52,840 nucleotides of DNA, taken from contig LXTR01000041.1 in assembly GCA_001683825.1 (NCBI GenBank), positions 1 to 52,840 on the forward strand. The letters run 5' to 3'. Every line of letters starts with the position of its first letter. Within the stretch, counting starts at the first letter, position 1. This document shows, in pieces, positions 17,552 through 27,301 of the stretch. The notes below the pieces were generated by a model. It saw only the letters and a program-made list of their open reading frames with translations, was not told the DNA's origin and made no database searches. A program made the position numbers and the translations under genes. Origin of the DNA: Flavobacteriaceae bacterium CP2B (GTDB lineage: Bacteria; Bacteroidota; Bacteroidia; Flavobacteriales; Flavobacteriaceae).

Positions 17552-19429
17552 ATGATAGAGCTTGCCGGAATCGTAATACTGGGTATCCTGGCGCAATGGG
17601 TGGCCTGGAGGCTGAAACTTCCCGCCATTCTCCCGTTGATCCTCATAGGCCTGATTGTCGGCCCCATTTCCAGTTTGTTCACCGGGGATGGCCGCAAACT
17701 GATTGAGCCCATCTGGAACGGGGAACAGGGCCTTTTCCCGGGCGAAGGGCTGTATTATTTCGTATCCCTGGCAATCAGTATTATCCTGTTTGAAGGCGGA
17801 CTGACCCTGAAGCGCTCAGAAGTGAACACGGTGGGCCCGGTAATCACCAAGCTGATTACCCTGGGGACCCTGGTGACTTTTTTTGCCGGTGGGGTAGCCG
17901 CCCACCTGATCTTTGGCCTCAACTGGCAGATCTCCTTTTTGTTTTCCGCCCTGATAATCGTGACCGGCCCTACGGTCATCACCCCGATATTGCGGAACAT
18001 CCCCTTAAAAAAAGACGTGTCGGCCGTCCTTAAATGGGAGGGCATCCTTATAGACCCCATTGGTGCCCTGGTAGCTGTACTGGTGTACGAGTTCATCAGC
18101 GTGGGCGAGGGGCAGGCCTACACCAAAACGGCCATGATCGAGTTTGGGAAGATCCTGCTGTTCGGGTCTACTTTTGGGTTCACCTTTGCCCATGCCCTGG
18201 CCTTTTTGATCAAAAGGAAATACATCCCCCATTACCTGCTCAATGTGGCGGCCCTGTCCGTAGTGCTGGGGGTTTTTGTAATCTCGGACGCTTTCGCCCA
18301 TGAATCGGGCCTGTTGGCGGTGGTGGTGATGGGCATGGTGATGGGCAACCTGGACCTCCCCAATTTAAAGGAACTGCTCTACTTTAAGGAATCGCTGAGC
18401 GTCTTGCTGATCTCCATCCTCTTTATCGTGCTTTCGGCCAACATCAACCTGGCGGATATGGAGCTCATCTATACCTGGAACACGCTGATCCTTTTCCTGG
18501 TCATCGTATTCCTGATCCGCCCCCTGGGGGTCTTTTTAAGCGCCTGGCGCTCTAACCTCAAGCTGAATGAGAAACTGTTTATCGGCTGGGTAGGGCCCAG
18601 GGGGATCGTCGCTGCCGGGATCGCATCGCTGTTTGGGTCGAAGCTGATAGACCGGGGGGAGGCCGGGGCCGAGTATATCACCCCCCTGGTGTTTACCATT
18701 GTCCTGGGGACGGTGCTCTTCAACGCCACCACGGCCCGGTATTTTGCCATGTTGGTGGGGGTCTTCCTCAGGAAGTCTGAAGGCATCCTGATCATTGGGG
18801 CTTCCAGGCCTTCCCGCCTCATCGGGGAATACCTCCGGGACAACGGCCGGCATGTAGTGCTGATAGACAACAACCAGAACAATGTGGATAAAGCCAGGAA
18901 CCGTGGCCTTGAGGCCATAGCGGCCAATATCTTTTCGGACAACCTCACCGACAATATCGAGCTCAATGACGTGGGCTACCTGATGGCACTTACGGGCAAT
19001 TCCGACATCAACGAATACGCCATCGAGAAATTCCGGGAGCAGTTTGGCGAAAACGGGGCCTTCCGGCTGGTGAACGTAGAGGAAATGGAAGATCCCAACA
19101 AACACCCCAAAGAAGGGCTTTTCTCCCATACGGATGATTATGTCAAACTAACCGAAGCAGCCCGAAAGAACCCCATGATCCACGAGATTGACCTGAAGGA
19201 TACCGAACATTACAACGGGCTGATTGAGATCACCAAGGCCGATGATGATATCATCCCCATCTTCCTGAAAAACCCCCAGGGCAACCTAGCGATCATTCCG
19301 TCCTTCAGCAAGGAATTTACCGATATAACCAAAGGGTATAAACTGGTCTACCTGGGGAAAAAAATGGTGAACGGAAAGCAGCAACGGGGAAAAAAAGACC
19401 TTCAGGAAGAACAGGCCAAAACGGGTTAG
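17552..19429 (+). CDS. Cation:proton antiporter (CPA1, NhaP-type) with TrkA-N domain
   Basis: 625 residues. The first 400 carry about 12 hydrophobic helices typical of Na+(K+)/H+ exchangers, including ILFEGGLTLKR, SALIIVTGPTVITPILR and GWVGPRGIVAAGIASLFG. Residues about 410-540 form a Rossmann RCK/TrkA-N domain (GILIIGASRPSRLIGEYL, VVLIDNNQNNVDKA). The domain suggests gating by NAD(H) or another nucleotide. It is divergent from the SulP/USP pair with an intergenic gap of 111 bases, which must hold promoters for both directions. Confidence 0.93.
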   Translation: MIELAGIVILGILAQWVAWRLKLPAILPLILIGLIVGPISSLFTGDGRKLIEPIWNGEQGLFPGEGLYYFVSLAISIILFEGGLTLKRSEVNTVGPVITKLITLGTLVTFFAGGVAAHLIFGLNWQISFLFSALIIVTGPTVITPILRNIPLKKDVSAVLKWEGILIDPIGALVAVLVYEFISVGEGQAYTKTAMIEFGKILLFGSTFGFTFAHALAFLIKRKYIPHYLLNVAALSVVLGVFVISDAFAHESGLLAVVVMGMVMGNLDLPNLKELLYFKESLSVLLISILFIVLSANINLADMELIYTWNTLILFLVIVFLIRPLGVFLSAWRSNLKLNEKLFIGWVGPRGIVAAGIASLFGSKLIDRGEAGAEYITPLVFTIVLGTVLFNATTARYFAMLVGVFLRKSEGILIIGASRPSRLIGEYLRDNGRHVVLIDNNQNNVDKARNRGLEAIAANIFSDNLTDNIELNDVGYLMALTGNSDINEYAIEKFREQFGENGAFRLVNVEEMEDPNKHPKEGLFSHTDDYVKLTEAARKNPMIHEIDLKDTEHYNGLIEITKADDDIIPIFLKNPQGNLAIIPSFSKEFTDITKGYKLVYLGKKMVNGKQQRGKKDLQEEQAKTG

Positions 19430-19455
19430 GGCTTTGGTGGCAGCCTGTCGCCACG

Positions 19456-21252
19456 TCAATCGTTTAGCTTCAATACAGCCATAAACGCCTGCTGGGGGAT
19501 TTCGACATTGCCCACCTGCCGCATGCGTTTCTTACCTTTCTTTTGTTTTTCGAGCAGTTTCCGCTTCCTGGAGATATCGCCCCCATAGCATTTTGCGGTA
19601 ACGTCTTTCCTGAGGGCTTTTATGGTTTCCCTGGCGATAATCTTTGCGCCGATGGCGGCCTGTATGGGGATATCAAATTGTTGCCTGGGGATGAGTTCCT
19701 TGAGTTTTTCGCACATTTTCTTGCCTATATCGTAGGCGTTGTCAAAATGCACCAGGGCCGAAAGGGCGTCTACAGGTTGGGCATTGAGCAGGATATCGAC
19801 CCGCACCAATTTGGAAACCCGCATGCCAATTGGGGTGTAATCAAAAGAAGCATAACCCCTGGAAACTGTTTTAAGGCGGTCGTAGAAATCAAATACGATC
19901 TCGGCCAGCGGCATATCAAAGGTGAGTTCTACCCGATCGGTGGTGAGGTAGGTCTGGTTGGTGATCTGCCCCCGTTTTTCGATGCAGAGGGTCATGACAT
20001 TGCCAACGTAATCTGCCTTGGTGATGATTGTAGCCTTGATATAGGGCTCTTCTACCCGGTCTACGGTAGAGGGGTCCGGAAGGTCAGAGGGGTTGTTGAC
20101 AATCATGGGGACCTCCGGGTTTTTGGTGCTGTAAGCGTGGTAGCTTACGTTGGGGACCGTCGTGATGACGGTCATGTCAAATTCCCGTTCAAGCCGTTCC
20201 TGGACGATCTCCATATGGAGCATGCCCAGGAAACCGCAGCGGAAGCCAAACCCGAGGGCCATACTGCTTTCCGGGGTAAAGACCAGGGAGGCATCGTTGA
20301 GCTGGAGTTTTTCCATGGAGGAACGCAATTCCTCGAAGTCTTCGGTATCTACCGGGTAGATCCCCGCAAAAACCATGGGTTTTACGTCCTCAAAACCGGC
20401 AATGGCATTTTTGGTGGGGTTAATGGCATCGGTGATGGTATCTCCCACTTTCACTTCACGGGCGTCTTTGATCCCCGTGATCAGGTACCCCACGTCTCCT
20501 GCCTTGATGCTGGGTTTGGGAACCTGGGTAAGCTTGAGGGTCCCCACCTCGTCAGCTTCATATTGCTTGTTGGTGGCCACAAACTTGATTTTCTGGCCTT
20601 TTCGGATTTCCCCGTTGATTACCCGGAAATAGGTCTCCACCCCGCGGAAGGGATTGTAGACGGAATCGAATACCAGCGCCTGCAGGGGCTCTTCTACCGA
20701 CCCTGAAGGCGGGGGGATGCGTTCTATGATGGCATTGAGGATGGCCTCAATCCCAATGCCTGTTTTCGCGCTGGCGGGGATAACCTCCTCGGCCTTGCAC
20801 CCCAGCAGGTCTACAATATCATCGGTCACTTCTTCGGGGTTGGCGCTGGGCAGGTCTACCTTGTTCAGTACCGGGATAATTTCCAGGTCGTTTTCCAGGG
20901 CCAGGTACAGGTTGGAGATGGTTTGTGCCTGAATGCTCTGGGCGGCGTCCACTACCAATAGCGCGCCTTCGCAGGCCGCGATGGAACGGGATACTTCATA
21001 GGAAAAGTCCACATGCCCGGGGGTATCGATCAGGTTCAGGATATATTTTTCGCCCTGGTAGGCGTATTCCATTTGTATGGCGTGACTCTTGATGGTGATG
21101 CCGCGTTCCCGCTCCAGGTCCATATTATCCAGCAACTGTTCCTTCCGTTCCCGGTCTGTCACAGAGCCCGTAGAATCCAACAGCCGGTCTGCCAGGGTAC
21201 TCTTACCGTGGTCAATATGGGCGATTATACAGAAATTCCGAATATTTTTCAT
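19456..21252 (-). CDS. lepA: Elongation factor 4 (LepA)
   Basis: Starting at ATG 21252 ([19 protein letters not shown]) the protein has 598 residues, the usual LepA length; the longer upstream frame is not needed. The GTPase motifs are AHIDHGKST (G1), RGITI (G2), DTPGHVDF (G3), NKVD (G4) and SAKTGIG (G5). The C-terminal LepA-specific domain ends with [16 protein letters not shown] and VPQ-type tail [17 protein letters not shown]. It back-translocates or remodels stalled ribosomes. A TATATTTG element lies about 40 bases upstream. Confidence 0.98.
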   Translation of the reverse strand: MKNIRNFCIIAHIDHGKSTLADRLLDSTGSVTDRERKEQLLDNMDLERERGITIKSHAIQMEYAYQGEKYILNLIDTPGHVDFSYEVSRSIAACEGALLVVDAAQSIQAQTISNLYLALENDLEIIPVLNKVDLPSANPEEVTDDIVDLLGCKAEEVIPASAKTGIGIEAILNAIIERIPPPSGSVEEPLQALVFDSVYNPFRGVETYFRVINGEIRKGQKIKFVATNKQYEADEVGTLKLTQVPKPSIKAGDVGYLITGIKDAREVKVGDTITDAINPTKNAIAGFEDVKPMVFAGIYPVDTEDFEELRSSMEKLQLNDASLVFTPESSMALGFGFRCGFLGMLHMEIVQERLEREFDMTVITTVPNVSYHAYSTKNPEVPMIVNNPSDLPDPSTVDRVEEPYIKATIITKADYVGNVMTLCIEKRGQITNQTYLTTDRVELTFDMPLAEIVFDFYDRLKTVSRGYASFDYTPIGMRVSKLVRVDILLNAQPVDALSALVHFDNAYDIGKKMCEKLKELIPRQQFDIPIQAAIGAKIIARETIKALRKDVTAKCYGGDISRKRKLLEKQKKGKKRMRQVGNVEIPQQAFMAVLKLND

Positions 21253-21291
21253 AGCGTATCCGACCTTAAAAGTTGACGGCCATCTGGCCTG

Positions 21292-21299
21292 CAAATATA
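21292..21299 (-). promoter_or_regulatory. -7 element upstream of lepA
   Basis: The reverse strand reads TATATTTG, a full match to TAnnTTTG. It sits about 40 bases before the lepA ATG, a normal leader length. No convincing -33 TTTG is visible. Confidence 0.55.
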
Positions 21300-21409
21300 G
21301 TTCATTTCCTATCATACCCTCCATGGAACGGCAGGAATATCCCCTGATACTTAGGAGGTCTGAATGTGCGCCCCCTACTTTTCCGTAGGATTATACCTAA
21401 TTATTTTCA

Positions 21410-21417
21410 TAGATTTG
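21410..21417 (+). promoter_or_regulatory. -7 element upstream of outer-membrane barrel gene
   Basis: TAGATTTG matches TAnnTTTG and lies 18 bases before the GTG at 21436. This supports that GTG, rather than the upstream ATG at 21364, as the start. Confidence 0.45.
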
Positions 21418-21435
21418 ACTTCCAACCCTGGATCT

Positions 21436-23847
21436 GTGAGATTACTTACCCTCTTTGTGCTTAGCATGCTGCCGGCAGGATTAATTTCCCAAACCTTTGA
21501 GGTACGGGGAATCGTAAGGGACAAGCAGGGCGACCCGGTCCCATTTGCCAATGTGGTCCTGTTGCAGGTGAGCGACAGCAGCCTGGTGAAGGGCGCATCG
21601 GCCGATGAGGACGGCCACTATGCCATTACGGGCATTGCACCCGACCTGTATTATTTGCAGGCCCGATACTTCGGGTACCGGTCTGCCCCCATCCCCCTGG
21701 ACATCCAAAAAGACATTCAACTGGGCGCCCTGCTCATGGAGCAGGAGGGCGATTGGCTGGAAGAAGTGGTGGTGACCGCCAGCCAGCCCACTATTGAGCG
21801 GAAAGCCGACCGCATCGTGTTCAATGTGGAAAACTCTGTCGTTTCCCAGGGAAATACCTGGGATATTGTGCGCAATACCCCGGGGGTCATCAATGTGCAG
21901 GGGCGGCTGGAGATCCGGGGGCAGGCGGCCACCATATACCTGAACGACCGTAAGGTGCAGCTGTCACAGGCCGAGATCCGGGATTTGCTGGAAGGCCTTA
22001 CGGGAACGGCCATTTCTTCGGTGGAGGTGATCCCCAACCCGCCGGCGCGCTACGACGCCGCGGGCGGCCCCATCCTCAATATCGTCACCAACAGGAACAT
22101 TGTCCCGGGCTACAAAGGGAGCCTTCAGGGCACCTATACACAGGCCGTCTTTCCCAAGTACAGCCTGGGCACCAGCCACTATTACAAGTCCAACAAGCTG
22201 AATGTGTTTGCCAACTATGTGGTCAACCCCCGGAAGGAATTCAAGGAGGACGACAGCCAGATCAATTTTATCAACGACCAGGGCGACCTTTTTGCCCGCT
22301 GGGACACCGGGCTGGAAAAAACCACCCGTTCGCAGGCACAGCAGGCCAGCCTGATAGCCGATTACGACTTTAACCCGCGCAACAGCCTGAACTTTACTTC
22401 GAACCTCTCCTTTTCCCCCAACAAGACTTTCAGGAACCTGGTGGCCACCGAAATGCGAAACGCGCAGAATACGCTGGACTCTACGTTGAACACACTGAGC
22501 ACCCTGGACAACGACATCCACAACCTGGCCTTCGACCTTAGCTACGAACGCCGGCTCAGGCAGGAGGGGGCGGTGTTAAAAGCGAATGCCCACTATACCA
22601 ATTATGACGAAACCCAGCAGCAAACGGGTTCCAGCGATTATTTTGACCCCACGGGGGCCTTTCTCCGGAATTTTGACTTCTCCACCGACGCCCGGCAGGA
22701 GATACAGATCTATACCGGGCAGTTGGATTATTACAGCCCGGTGGGCAAAGGCAGTATTGAAAGCGGGGCCAAGCTATCCTCCATCCAGTCGGAAAGCCGG
22801 ATAGATTACCTGGATGTCAATGGGAGCGAACCCCCTTTTGACATTGCCCTATCCGACAACTTCCGCTATGACGAGACCGTTTGGGCCGGCTATGCCAGCT
22901 GGCTGGCCAATTGGGGCCAGTGGTCCATGAAAATGGGCCTCAGGGGCGAGCAAACCCGGGTAGAAGCCCGTTCCATCACCTTATCGAGCAACAATACCCA
23001 AGATTATTTCGAGCTCTTCCCCACCTTTTTCCTCCTGCGCCGTCTGGGGGATGACCACAGCATGGCATTTGATTACAGCAGGAAGCTAAGGCGGCCCAAT
23101 TACAGTGACCTCAACCCGTTTCGCTACTTCCTCAACGAGAATGATTTTGATGAGGGTAACCCCAACCTCAGGCCCCATTTCAGCCATAATTTCAACTTGA
23201 ACTACACCTTTAAGGACACCTATTTCCTGGACCTCTATTATCGGGACAACGGGAATTACATCAGCACCCTGAGTTTCCAGGACAATGACAACCAGACCCT
23301 GCGGCATGTGCGGCAGAACGTGCTTGGAAGTATTTCCTACGGGCTCGATTTCACCATTGGCAAATCGCTCACCTCCTTTTGGTACCTCTATACCTACACC
23401 TCGGTCTTTTACGAGGAGGAAACCTTCCTGGCCCTTGAAAGCCCCCAGGAATCTGCGACCAACGAGGTAAGCGGGTTTTACGGGTTTATGGGCAACTACC
23501 TGACCCTTAGCAAGGATGGTAGCTTTACCGGGGAGGTGGCCCTTACCTACCTGACGGGTTTCCTGGATGGTTCCTTTACCCTTTCTGAGACCACCAGCCT
23601 CAATATCGGCCTGCGCAAGTCGTTCTGGAAGAACCGGGCGGTAGTCTCCGTAGCCGCCGAAGACCTGTTGGGAAGGGCCAACGCCCGCTATACTTCGCGT
23701 TACCTGAACCAGGACAACACCTACCTGGCCATACCCGAAACCCAGTTTGTGCGCCTGGGGCTGACCGTGAATTTTGGGAATTACCGGCTCACCGATTATG
23801 AGCGGGGCCTCAACAAAAGTGAGCGCGAACGCCTTGAAAAAGAGTAA
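21436..23847 (+). CDS. Outer membrane beta-barrel family protein (TonB-receptor-like)
   Basis: I prefer the GTG at 21436, because it is followed immediately by a signal peptide (RLLTLFVLSMLPAGLISQ) and preceded by a promoter-like element. The mature protein (about 800 residues) begins with a carboxypeptidase-regulatory-like domain (FEVRGIVRDKQGDPVPFANV), then a plug-like region (EEVVVTASQ, NTPGVINVQG, SVEVIPNPPARYDA) and a long beta-barrel. It is typical of OMP_b-brl_3 proteins of Bacteroidota. No classical TonB box is obvious, and it has no SusD neighbour. The ligand is unknown. Confidence 0.88.
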   Translation: MRLLTLFVLSMLPAGLISQTFEVRGIVRDKQGDPVPFANVVLLQVSDSSLVKGASADEDGHYAITGIAPDLYYLQARYFGYRSAPIPLDIQKDIQLGALLMEQEGDWLEEVVVTASQPTIERKADRIVFNVENSVVSQGNTWDIVRNTPGVINVQGRLEIRGQAATIYLNDRKVQLSQAEIRDLLEGLTGTAISSVEVIPNPPARYDAAGGPILNIVTNRNIVPGYKGSLQGTYTQAVFPKYSLGTSHYYKSNKLNVFANYVVNPRKEFKEDDSQINFINDQGDLFARWDTGLEKTTRSQAQQASLIADYDFNPRNSLNFTSNLSFSPNKTFRNLVATEMRNAQNTLDSTLNTLSTLDNDIHNLAFDLSYERRLRQEGAVLKANAHYTNYDETQQQTGSSDYFDPTGAFLRNFDFSTDARQEIQIYTGQLDYYSPVGKGSIESGAKLSSIQSESRIDYLDVNGSEPPFDIALSDNFRYDETVWAGYASWLANWGQWSMKMGLRGEQTRVEARSITLSSNNTQDYFELFPTFFLLRRLGDDHSMAFDYSRKLRRPNYSDLNPFRYFLNENDFDEGNPNLRPHFSHNFNLNYTFKDTYFLDLYYRDNGNYISTLSFQDNDNQTLRHVRQNVLGSISYGLDFTIGKSLTSFWYLYTYTSVFYEEETFLALESPQESATNEVSGFYGFMGNYLTLSKDGSFTGEVALTYLTGFLDGSFTLSETTSLNIGLRKSFWKNRAVVSVAAEDLLGRANARYTSRYLNQDNTYLAIPETQFVRLGLTVNFGNYRLTDYERGLNKSERERLEKE

Positions 23848-23873
23848 ATTCGTGTTAATTACCGCATAATGTG

Positions 23874-23881
23874 TAATTTTG
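23874..23881 (+). promoter_or_regulatory. -7 element upstream of dusB
   Basis: TAATTTTG matches TAnnTTTG, 19 bases before the GTG start of dusB. Confidence 0.45.
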
Positions 23882-23900
23882 CGGTCCTAAAACAGTTGTT

Positions 23901-24899
23901 GTGCCCAGGATAGGAGAGATCACCTTACCGGAATTCCCGCTGTTGCTCGCCCCCATGGAGGATGTGAGCGACCCGCCTTTTCGCGCGCTTTGCAAGGAGC
24001 AGGGGGCCGATGTGGTCTACACGGAATTTATTTCTTCGGAAGGGCTTATCCGCGATGCCGCCAAAAGCGTCATGAAGCTGGATATATATGAAAAGGAACG
24101 CCCGGTAGGCATCCAGATCTTCGGGGCCAACCTGGACTCCATGCTACAGGCGGTAGAAATCGTAGAGCAGTCACAGCCGGATATTATCGACATCAACTTT
24201 GGCTGCCCTGTAAAAAAGGTGGTATGTAAGGGCGCCGGGGCCGGCATCCTCAAGGATATCCCCCTGATGGTATCGCTTACCAAAGCCATGGTGGAACACA
24301 CCAAACTCCCGGTAACGGTGAAAACCCGACTGGGGTGGGACCATGATTCCATCAAGATCGTGGAGGTGGCCGAACGGTTGCAGGATGTGGGATGCCAGGC
24401 AATCTCCATACACGGGCGTACCCGGGTGCAGATGTATAAGGGCGAAGCCAACTGGGAGCCCATTGCACGGGTAAAGAACAACCCCCGTATGCATATCCCC
24501 GTATTTGGCAATGGGGACGTAGACAGCCCTGAAGCCGCCAAAAGGATGCGGGACGACTATGGCCTGGATGGCGCCATGATCGGGAGGGCCAGTATTGGCT
24601 ACCCCTGGTTCTTTAAGGAGGTGAAGCATTTCCTGGCAACGGGGGAGCATCTGGCGCCCCCTTCCATGGAGGAACGCGTAGATGCCGCCCGGAGGCACCT
24701 GCAGATGGCGATCGACTGGAAAGGCCCCAAATTAGGGGTGTTTGAAACCCGGAGGCATTATACCAATTATTTTAAGGGCATCCCCAACTTTAAGGAGTTG
24801 CGCATGAAAATGGTGACCAGCGATGAGGCCGCGGATGTTTTTGCCGCCTTTGATGAAGCCCTGGAGCTATTTGGCCACCATGAGTTTGTCGCGCCCTGA
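23901..24899 (+). CDS. dusB: tRNA-dihydrouridine synthase
   Basis: A 332-residue FMN enzyme starting at GTG (MPRIGEITL). It has LLAPMEDVSDPPFR, the active-site segment INFGCPVKKVVCKGAGAG with the catalytic cysteine, VKTRLGWD, ISIHGRTRVQMYKG and FGNGDVDSP. It reduces specific uridines in the tRNA D-loop. It resembles DusB most. It is the only rightward gene between the barrel gene and the leftward permease gene. Confidence 0.93.
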   Translation: MPRIGEITLPEFPLLLAPMEDVSDPPFRALCKEQGADVVYTEFISSEGLIRDAAKSVMKLDIYEKERPVGIQIFGANLDSMLQAVEIVEQSQPDIIDINFGCPVKKVVCKGAGAGILKDIPLMVSLTKAMVEHTKLPVTVKTRLGWDHDSIKIVEVAERLQDVGCQAISIHGRTRVQMYKGEANWEPIARVKNNPRMHIPVFGNGDVDSPEAAKRMRDDYGLDGAMIGRASIGYPWFFKEVKHFLATGEHLAPPSMEERVDAARRHLQMAIDWKGPKLGVFETRRHYTNYFKGIPNFKELRMKMVTSDEAADVFAAFDEALELFGHHEFVAP

Positions 24900-24931
24900 G
24901 GAGGGGCTGCGATTTCTATTGCCCCTACCCG

Positions 24932-26140
24932 TCACGAACTGATCAGCTTACGCGTTACCCGGTTGCTGGCTATTTTGGCAGCCAGGATCCCCAGCAGTAC
25001 GATGGTGCCCAGCACGATCAGGATGTTCACCGGCTGGTATTCTACCGGGTAGGCCAGGGAAGGGGTGATCTTTAGCCAGCCGAAGAGCTGTTGGGAGGCG
25101 ATGAGCAACGACCCCAAAACCACGCCCACAAAGCCCCCGGCGCTGGTAACGATTACGCCTTGTATGAAGTAGATACGCCTCAGTTCTTTCAGGGTAGTGC
25201 CCAGGCTGTACAGGGTTTTGGAGTTCTGCAGCTTGTCGAGGATCATCATGATAATGGCGCCCACCACGTTAAACAAGGCGATGATGAGCACCAGGGTAAA
25301 GATGAGGTAGGTGGCCAGGTTTTCTGTGTTGAGCATGCGGTAAAGCGTGCTATTGAGTTCTTTGCGGTCTTTGAGCAGGACCTTGCTGCCCAGGATTTGT
25401 GAGATTTCGGAGCGGACTGTGGCCATATCGGCCCCGGGCAGGAGTTTGATGTTGAGCCCCGAGACCTGGCCGGGGTTTTTATCGAGCAGGGCCTGTACCA
25501 GGGGCAGTGCTGTAAAGACGTATTTTTTGTCCAGGTTTTCTTCGATGGAATAGACCCCGCTGAGCACCAGGGGGAGTTCTGTATAGGGTTTGTCGCGGAG
25601 CGACTGGGGTGAGAGGGACCCCTTGCCCGGTTTTGGCGCCAGTACGACCAGCGGGCTGCGGTAGTTGTTGACGGTGAGCCCGAGCAGGTTGGCGATGCCA
25701 ATCCCGATGACACTTTGCTGCCCGGAGAGGTTCCAGCTGCCCAGGTACAGGGTGCTGTCTACCCCGGTGGTTTGCGGGTAGAGGCTGTCGACCCCTTTGA
25801 TATAGGCCACGTGGCTTTTTTGGCGGTGGGTGAGGTACACCCGTTCTTCCAGTTCGCGGGAGAGGGAGGCAATGCCCGGTATTTGTTGAAGGCGGTCCAT
25901 TTCTTCGGGAGACAGGGTATAGAATTTCCCCAGGGCCGGCTCGGCTTTCAGGTCGGGGTCAAAGGTTTTGCTGAAGGACAGGCTGAAGGTCTTGAGGCCC
26001 GCGAAACCCGAGAGCACGATAAAGAGGGCTGCGGAACCGATGACAATGACCAGGAAGGTGATGAAGTTGATGATGTTGACGGCGCTCTGACTGCTTTTGG
26101 AACGCACATAGCGCCTTGCGATGTAGAACGGGAAATTCAA
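24932..26140 (-). CDS. FtsX/LolC-type ABC transporter permease
   Basis: 402 residues with one N-terminal membrane helix (INFITFLVIVIGSAALFIV), a periplasmic MacB-like region (about 60-260) and three C-terminal helices (FTLVLIIALFNVVGAIIMMI, a central helix and ILIVLGTIVLLGILAAKIA). This is the layout of LolC/E and FtsX-domain permeases. It follows rbfA by 3 bases, an arrangement recurrent in Bacteroidota. A role in lipoprotein release or envelope transport is inferred; no ATPase gene is present in the window. Confidence 0.88.
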   Translation of the reverse strand: MNFPFYIARRYVRSKSSQSAVNIINFITFLVIVIGSAALFIVLSGFAGLKTFSLSFSKTFDPDLKAEPALGKFYTLSPEEMDRLQQIPGIASLSRELEERVYLTHRQKSHVAYIKGVDSLYPQTTGVDSTLYLGSWNLSGQQSVIGIGIANLLGLTVNNYRSPLVVLAPKPGKGSLSPQSLRDKPYTELPLVLSGVYSIEENLDKKYVFTALPLVQALLDKNPGQVSGLNIKLLPGADMATVRSEISQILGSKVLLKDRKELNSTLYRMLNTENLATYLIFTLVLIIALFNVVGAIIMMILDKLQNSKTLYSLGTTLKELRRIYFIQGVIVTSAGGFVGVVLGSLLIASQQLFGWLKITPSLAYPVEYQPVNILIVLGTIVLLGILAAKIASNRVTRKLISS

Positions 26141-26143
26141 GGC

Positions 26144-26536
26144 CTAGGCTTTTTTTCGTCTGGGCAGCAAACCGGGGTTTTCCAGCGGGTCTTCCCCTTC
26201 TTTCAGGGATTTCTCGATCTTCTCGATATAGTCCAGGGAATCGTCCAGGTAGAAGATGAGTTCGGGCATGCGCCTGAGTTGGTTGCGGGTCCTGCGCGCC
26301 AGTTCGTGGCGGATGACGGGCTGGCCTTCTTTGATGCCCTTGAGTACTTCGGCGGCTTTGTCGGTGGGGAAGATACTCACATAGACCTTGGCAATGGAGA
26401 GGTCTGTGGTAACCGCTACTTTGGAAACCGAGATCAGCGTGCCTTTAAGGCCCCCGTCGGTAGCGGCGCGTTGCAGGATGTCGGCCAGGTCTTTTTGCAG
26501 TACCCCGGCTATTTTTTTCTGTCGTTGGGTTTCCAT
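26144..26536 (-). CDS. rbfA: 30S ribosome-binding factor A
   Basis: 130 residues from ATG 26536 (METQRQKKIAGVLQKDLADIL). The KH-like RbfA core has VSKVAVTTDLSIAKVYVSIFP and ELARRTRNQLRRMPELIFYLDDS. It aids late 30S maturation and cold adaptation. The upstream frame (26551) adds five residues. A TATTTTTG element lies just upstream on the same strand (26541-26548), so the leader is short. Confidence 0.92.
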   Translation of the reverse strand: METQRQKKIAGVLQKDLADILQRAATDGGLKGTLISVSKVAVTTDLSIAKVYVSIFPTDKAAEVLKGIKEGQPVIRHELARRTRNQLRRMPELIFYLDDSLDYIEKIEKSLKEGEDPLENPGLLPRRKKA

Positions 26537-26587
26537 GCGACAAAAATACATACATTATTGCGTAAATTCGTGCTATAAAGCCAGGTA

Positions 26588-26989
26588 GTGAGGAAAATTG
26601 AACATATTGGGATCGCGGTAAGGGATTTGGGGGCCTCCAGTGCCCTTTTCGAAAAATTGTTGGGAACGCCCAGTTACAAGGAGGAGGAAGTGGGTTCAGA
26701 GGGGGTGCGTACCTCTTTTTTCAAGGCAGGGCCCAACAAGGTAGAGTTGCTGGAGGCCACCGGGCCGGAGAGCCCCATCGCGCGTTTTATCGCCAAAAGA
26801 GGGGAGGGCATCCACCACATCGCCTTTGAGGTAGGCGACATCCACGCTGAGGTGGCGCGGCTGAAAAAGGAGGGTTTTGAGGTGTTGAACGAGCAGCCCA
26901 GGAAGGGGGCAGACAATAAGCTGGTGGTATTTGTGCACCCGAAAAGTTGCAACGGGGTCTTGATTGAATTATGCCAGGAGGCGCCTTAA
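26588..26989 (+). CDS. mce: Methylmalonyl-CoA epimerase
   Basis: 133 residues starting at GTG. It shows the vicinal-oxygen-chelate fold: EHIGIAVRDLGASSALF, VELLEATGPESPIARF, GIHHIAFEVGDI and VFVHPKSCNGVLIELCQ. Metal ligands are the histidines in EHIG and HHIAF and the glutamate in LIELCQ. It interconverts the methylmalonyl-CoA epimers in propionate metabolism. It is divergent from rbfA. Confidence 0.93.
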   Translation: MRKIEHIGIAVRDLGASSALFEKLLGTPSYKEEEVGSEGVRTSFFKAGPNKVELLEATGPESPIARFIAKRGEGIHHIAFEVGDIHAEVARLKKEGFEVLNEQPRKGADNKLVVFVHPKSCNGVLIELCQEAP

Positions 26990-27016
26990 AGGCTTGCGGT
27001 ATCGGAAAATATGCAG

Positions 27017-27024
27017 TAATATTG
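27017..27024 (+). promoter_or_regulatory. Possible -7 element before the tRNA locus
   Basis: TAATATTG is a one-mismatch match to TAnnTTTG, about 29 bases upstream of the tRNA-like sequence at 27053. It could transcribe that sequence together with the intact tRNA downstream. Confidence 0.3.
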
Positions 27025-27052
27025 CACCCCTGAAGTAGCCTTCGGCACTTCA

Positions 27053-27180
27053 GGACGTGTAGCTCAGCCGGTCATGACGCGGCCCCGCAGGCCGGTCATG
27101 TCTGATGACTCTGACGAGTATCAGACTCCGTCAGAGATGCTGACAAGCCAAAGGCTTCGTCAGCATTAGAGCACCTGGAT
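27053..27180 (+). pseudogene. Interrupted tRNA-like remnant with palindromic insertion
   Basis: The sequence GGACGTGTAGCTCAGCCGGT (27053-27072) matches the acceptor and D-arm start of a tRNA; TAGAGCACCTG (about 27167-27177) matches the D-arm end and anticodon-stem start. Between them lie about 94 bases of palindromes: a CCGGTCATG direct repeat (27069-27077 and 27092-27100), a hairpin with CTCTGACG and CGTCAGAG arms (about 27110-27137), and a hairpin with ATGCTGAC and GTCAGCAT arms (about 27137-27166). No anticodon or T-arm follows, so this cannot be a functional tRNA. It may be a former tRNA gene disrupted in the D-loop or a remnant of recombination next to the intact tRNA. An additional hairpin precedes it at 27031-27052. 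Confidence 0.5.
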
Positions 27181-27213
27181 GTTAGTTTATTGAAGATTAC
27201 CAGCATAACAATT

Positions 27214-27290
27214 GGTCCTATAGCTCAGCTGGTTAGAGCACCTGACTCATAATCAGGGGGTCCCTGGTTCGAGCCCAGGTGGGACCACCA
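27214..27290 (+). tRNA. tRNA with anticodon CAU (Ile2 or elongator Met)
   Basis: A complete 77-base cloverleaf: acceptor GGTCCTA paired with TGGGACC, D-arm AGCTCAGCTGGTTAGAGC, anticodon arm CCTGA-CTCATAA-TCAGG with anticodon CAT, T-arm CTGGTTCGAGCCCAG, and encoded ACCA end. CAU occurs on both elongator Met and lysidine-modified Ile2; the loop alone does not decide. Its 3' end is the integration site of the element that follows (13-base repeat at 27276-27288). Confidence 0.93.
27276..27288 (+). repeat. attL, 13-base direct repeat within the tRNA 3' end
   Basis: CAGGTGGGACCAC, identical to 37158-37170. It covers part of the T-stem and acceptor arm, so insertion leaves the tRNA intact. Confidence 0.85.
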
Positions 27291-27301
27291 CTTACCTTTA
27301 T

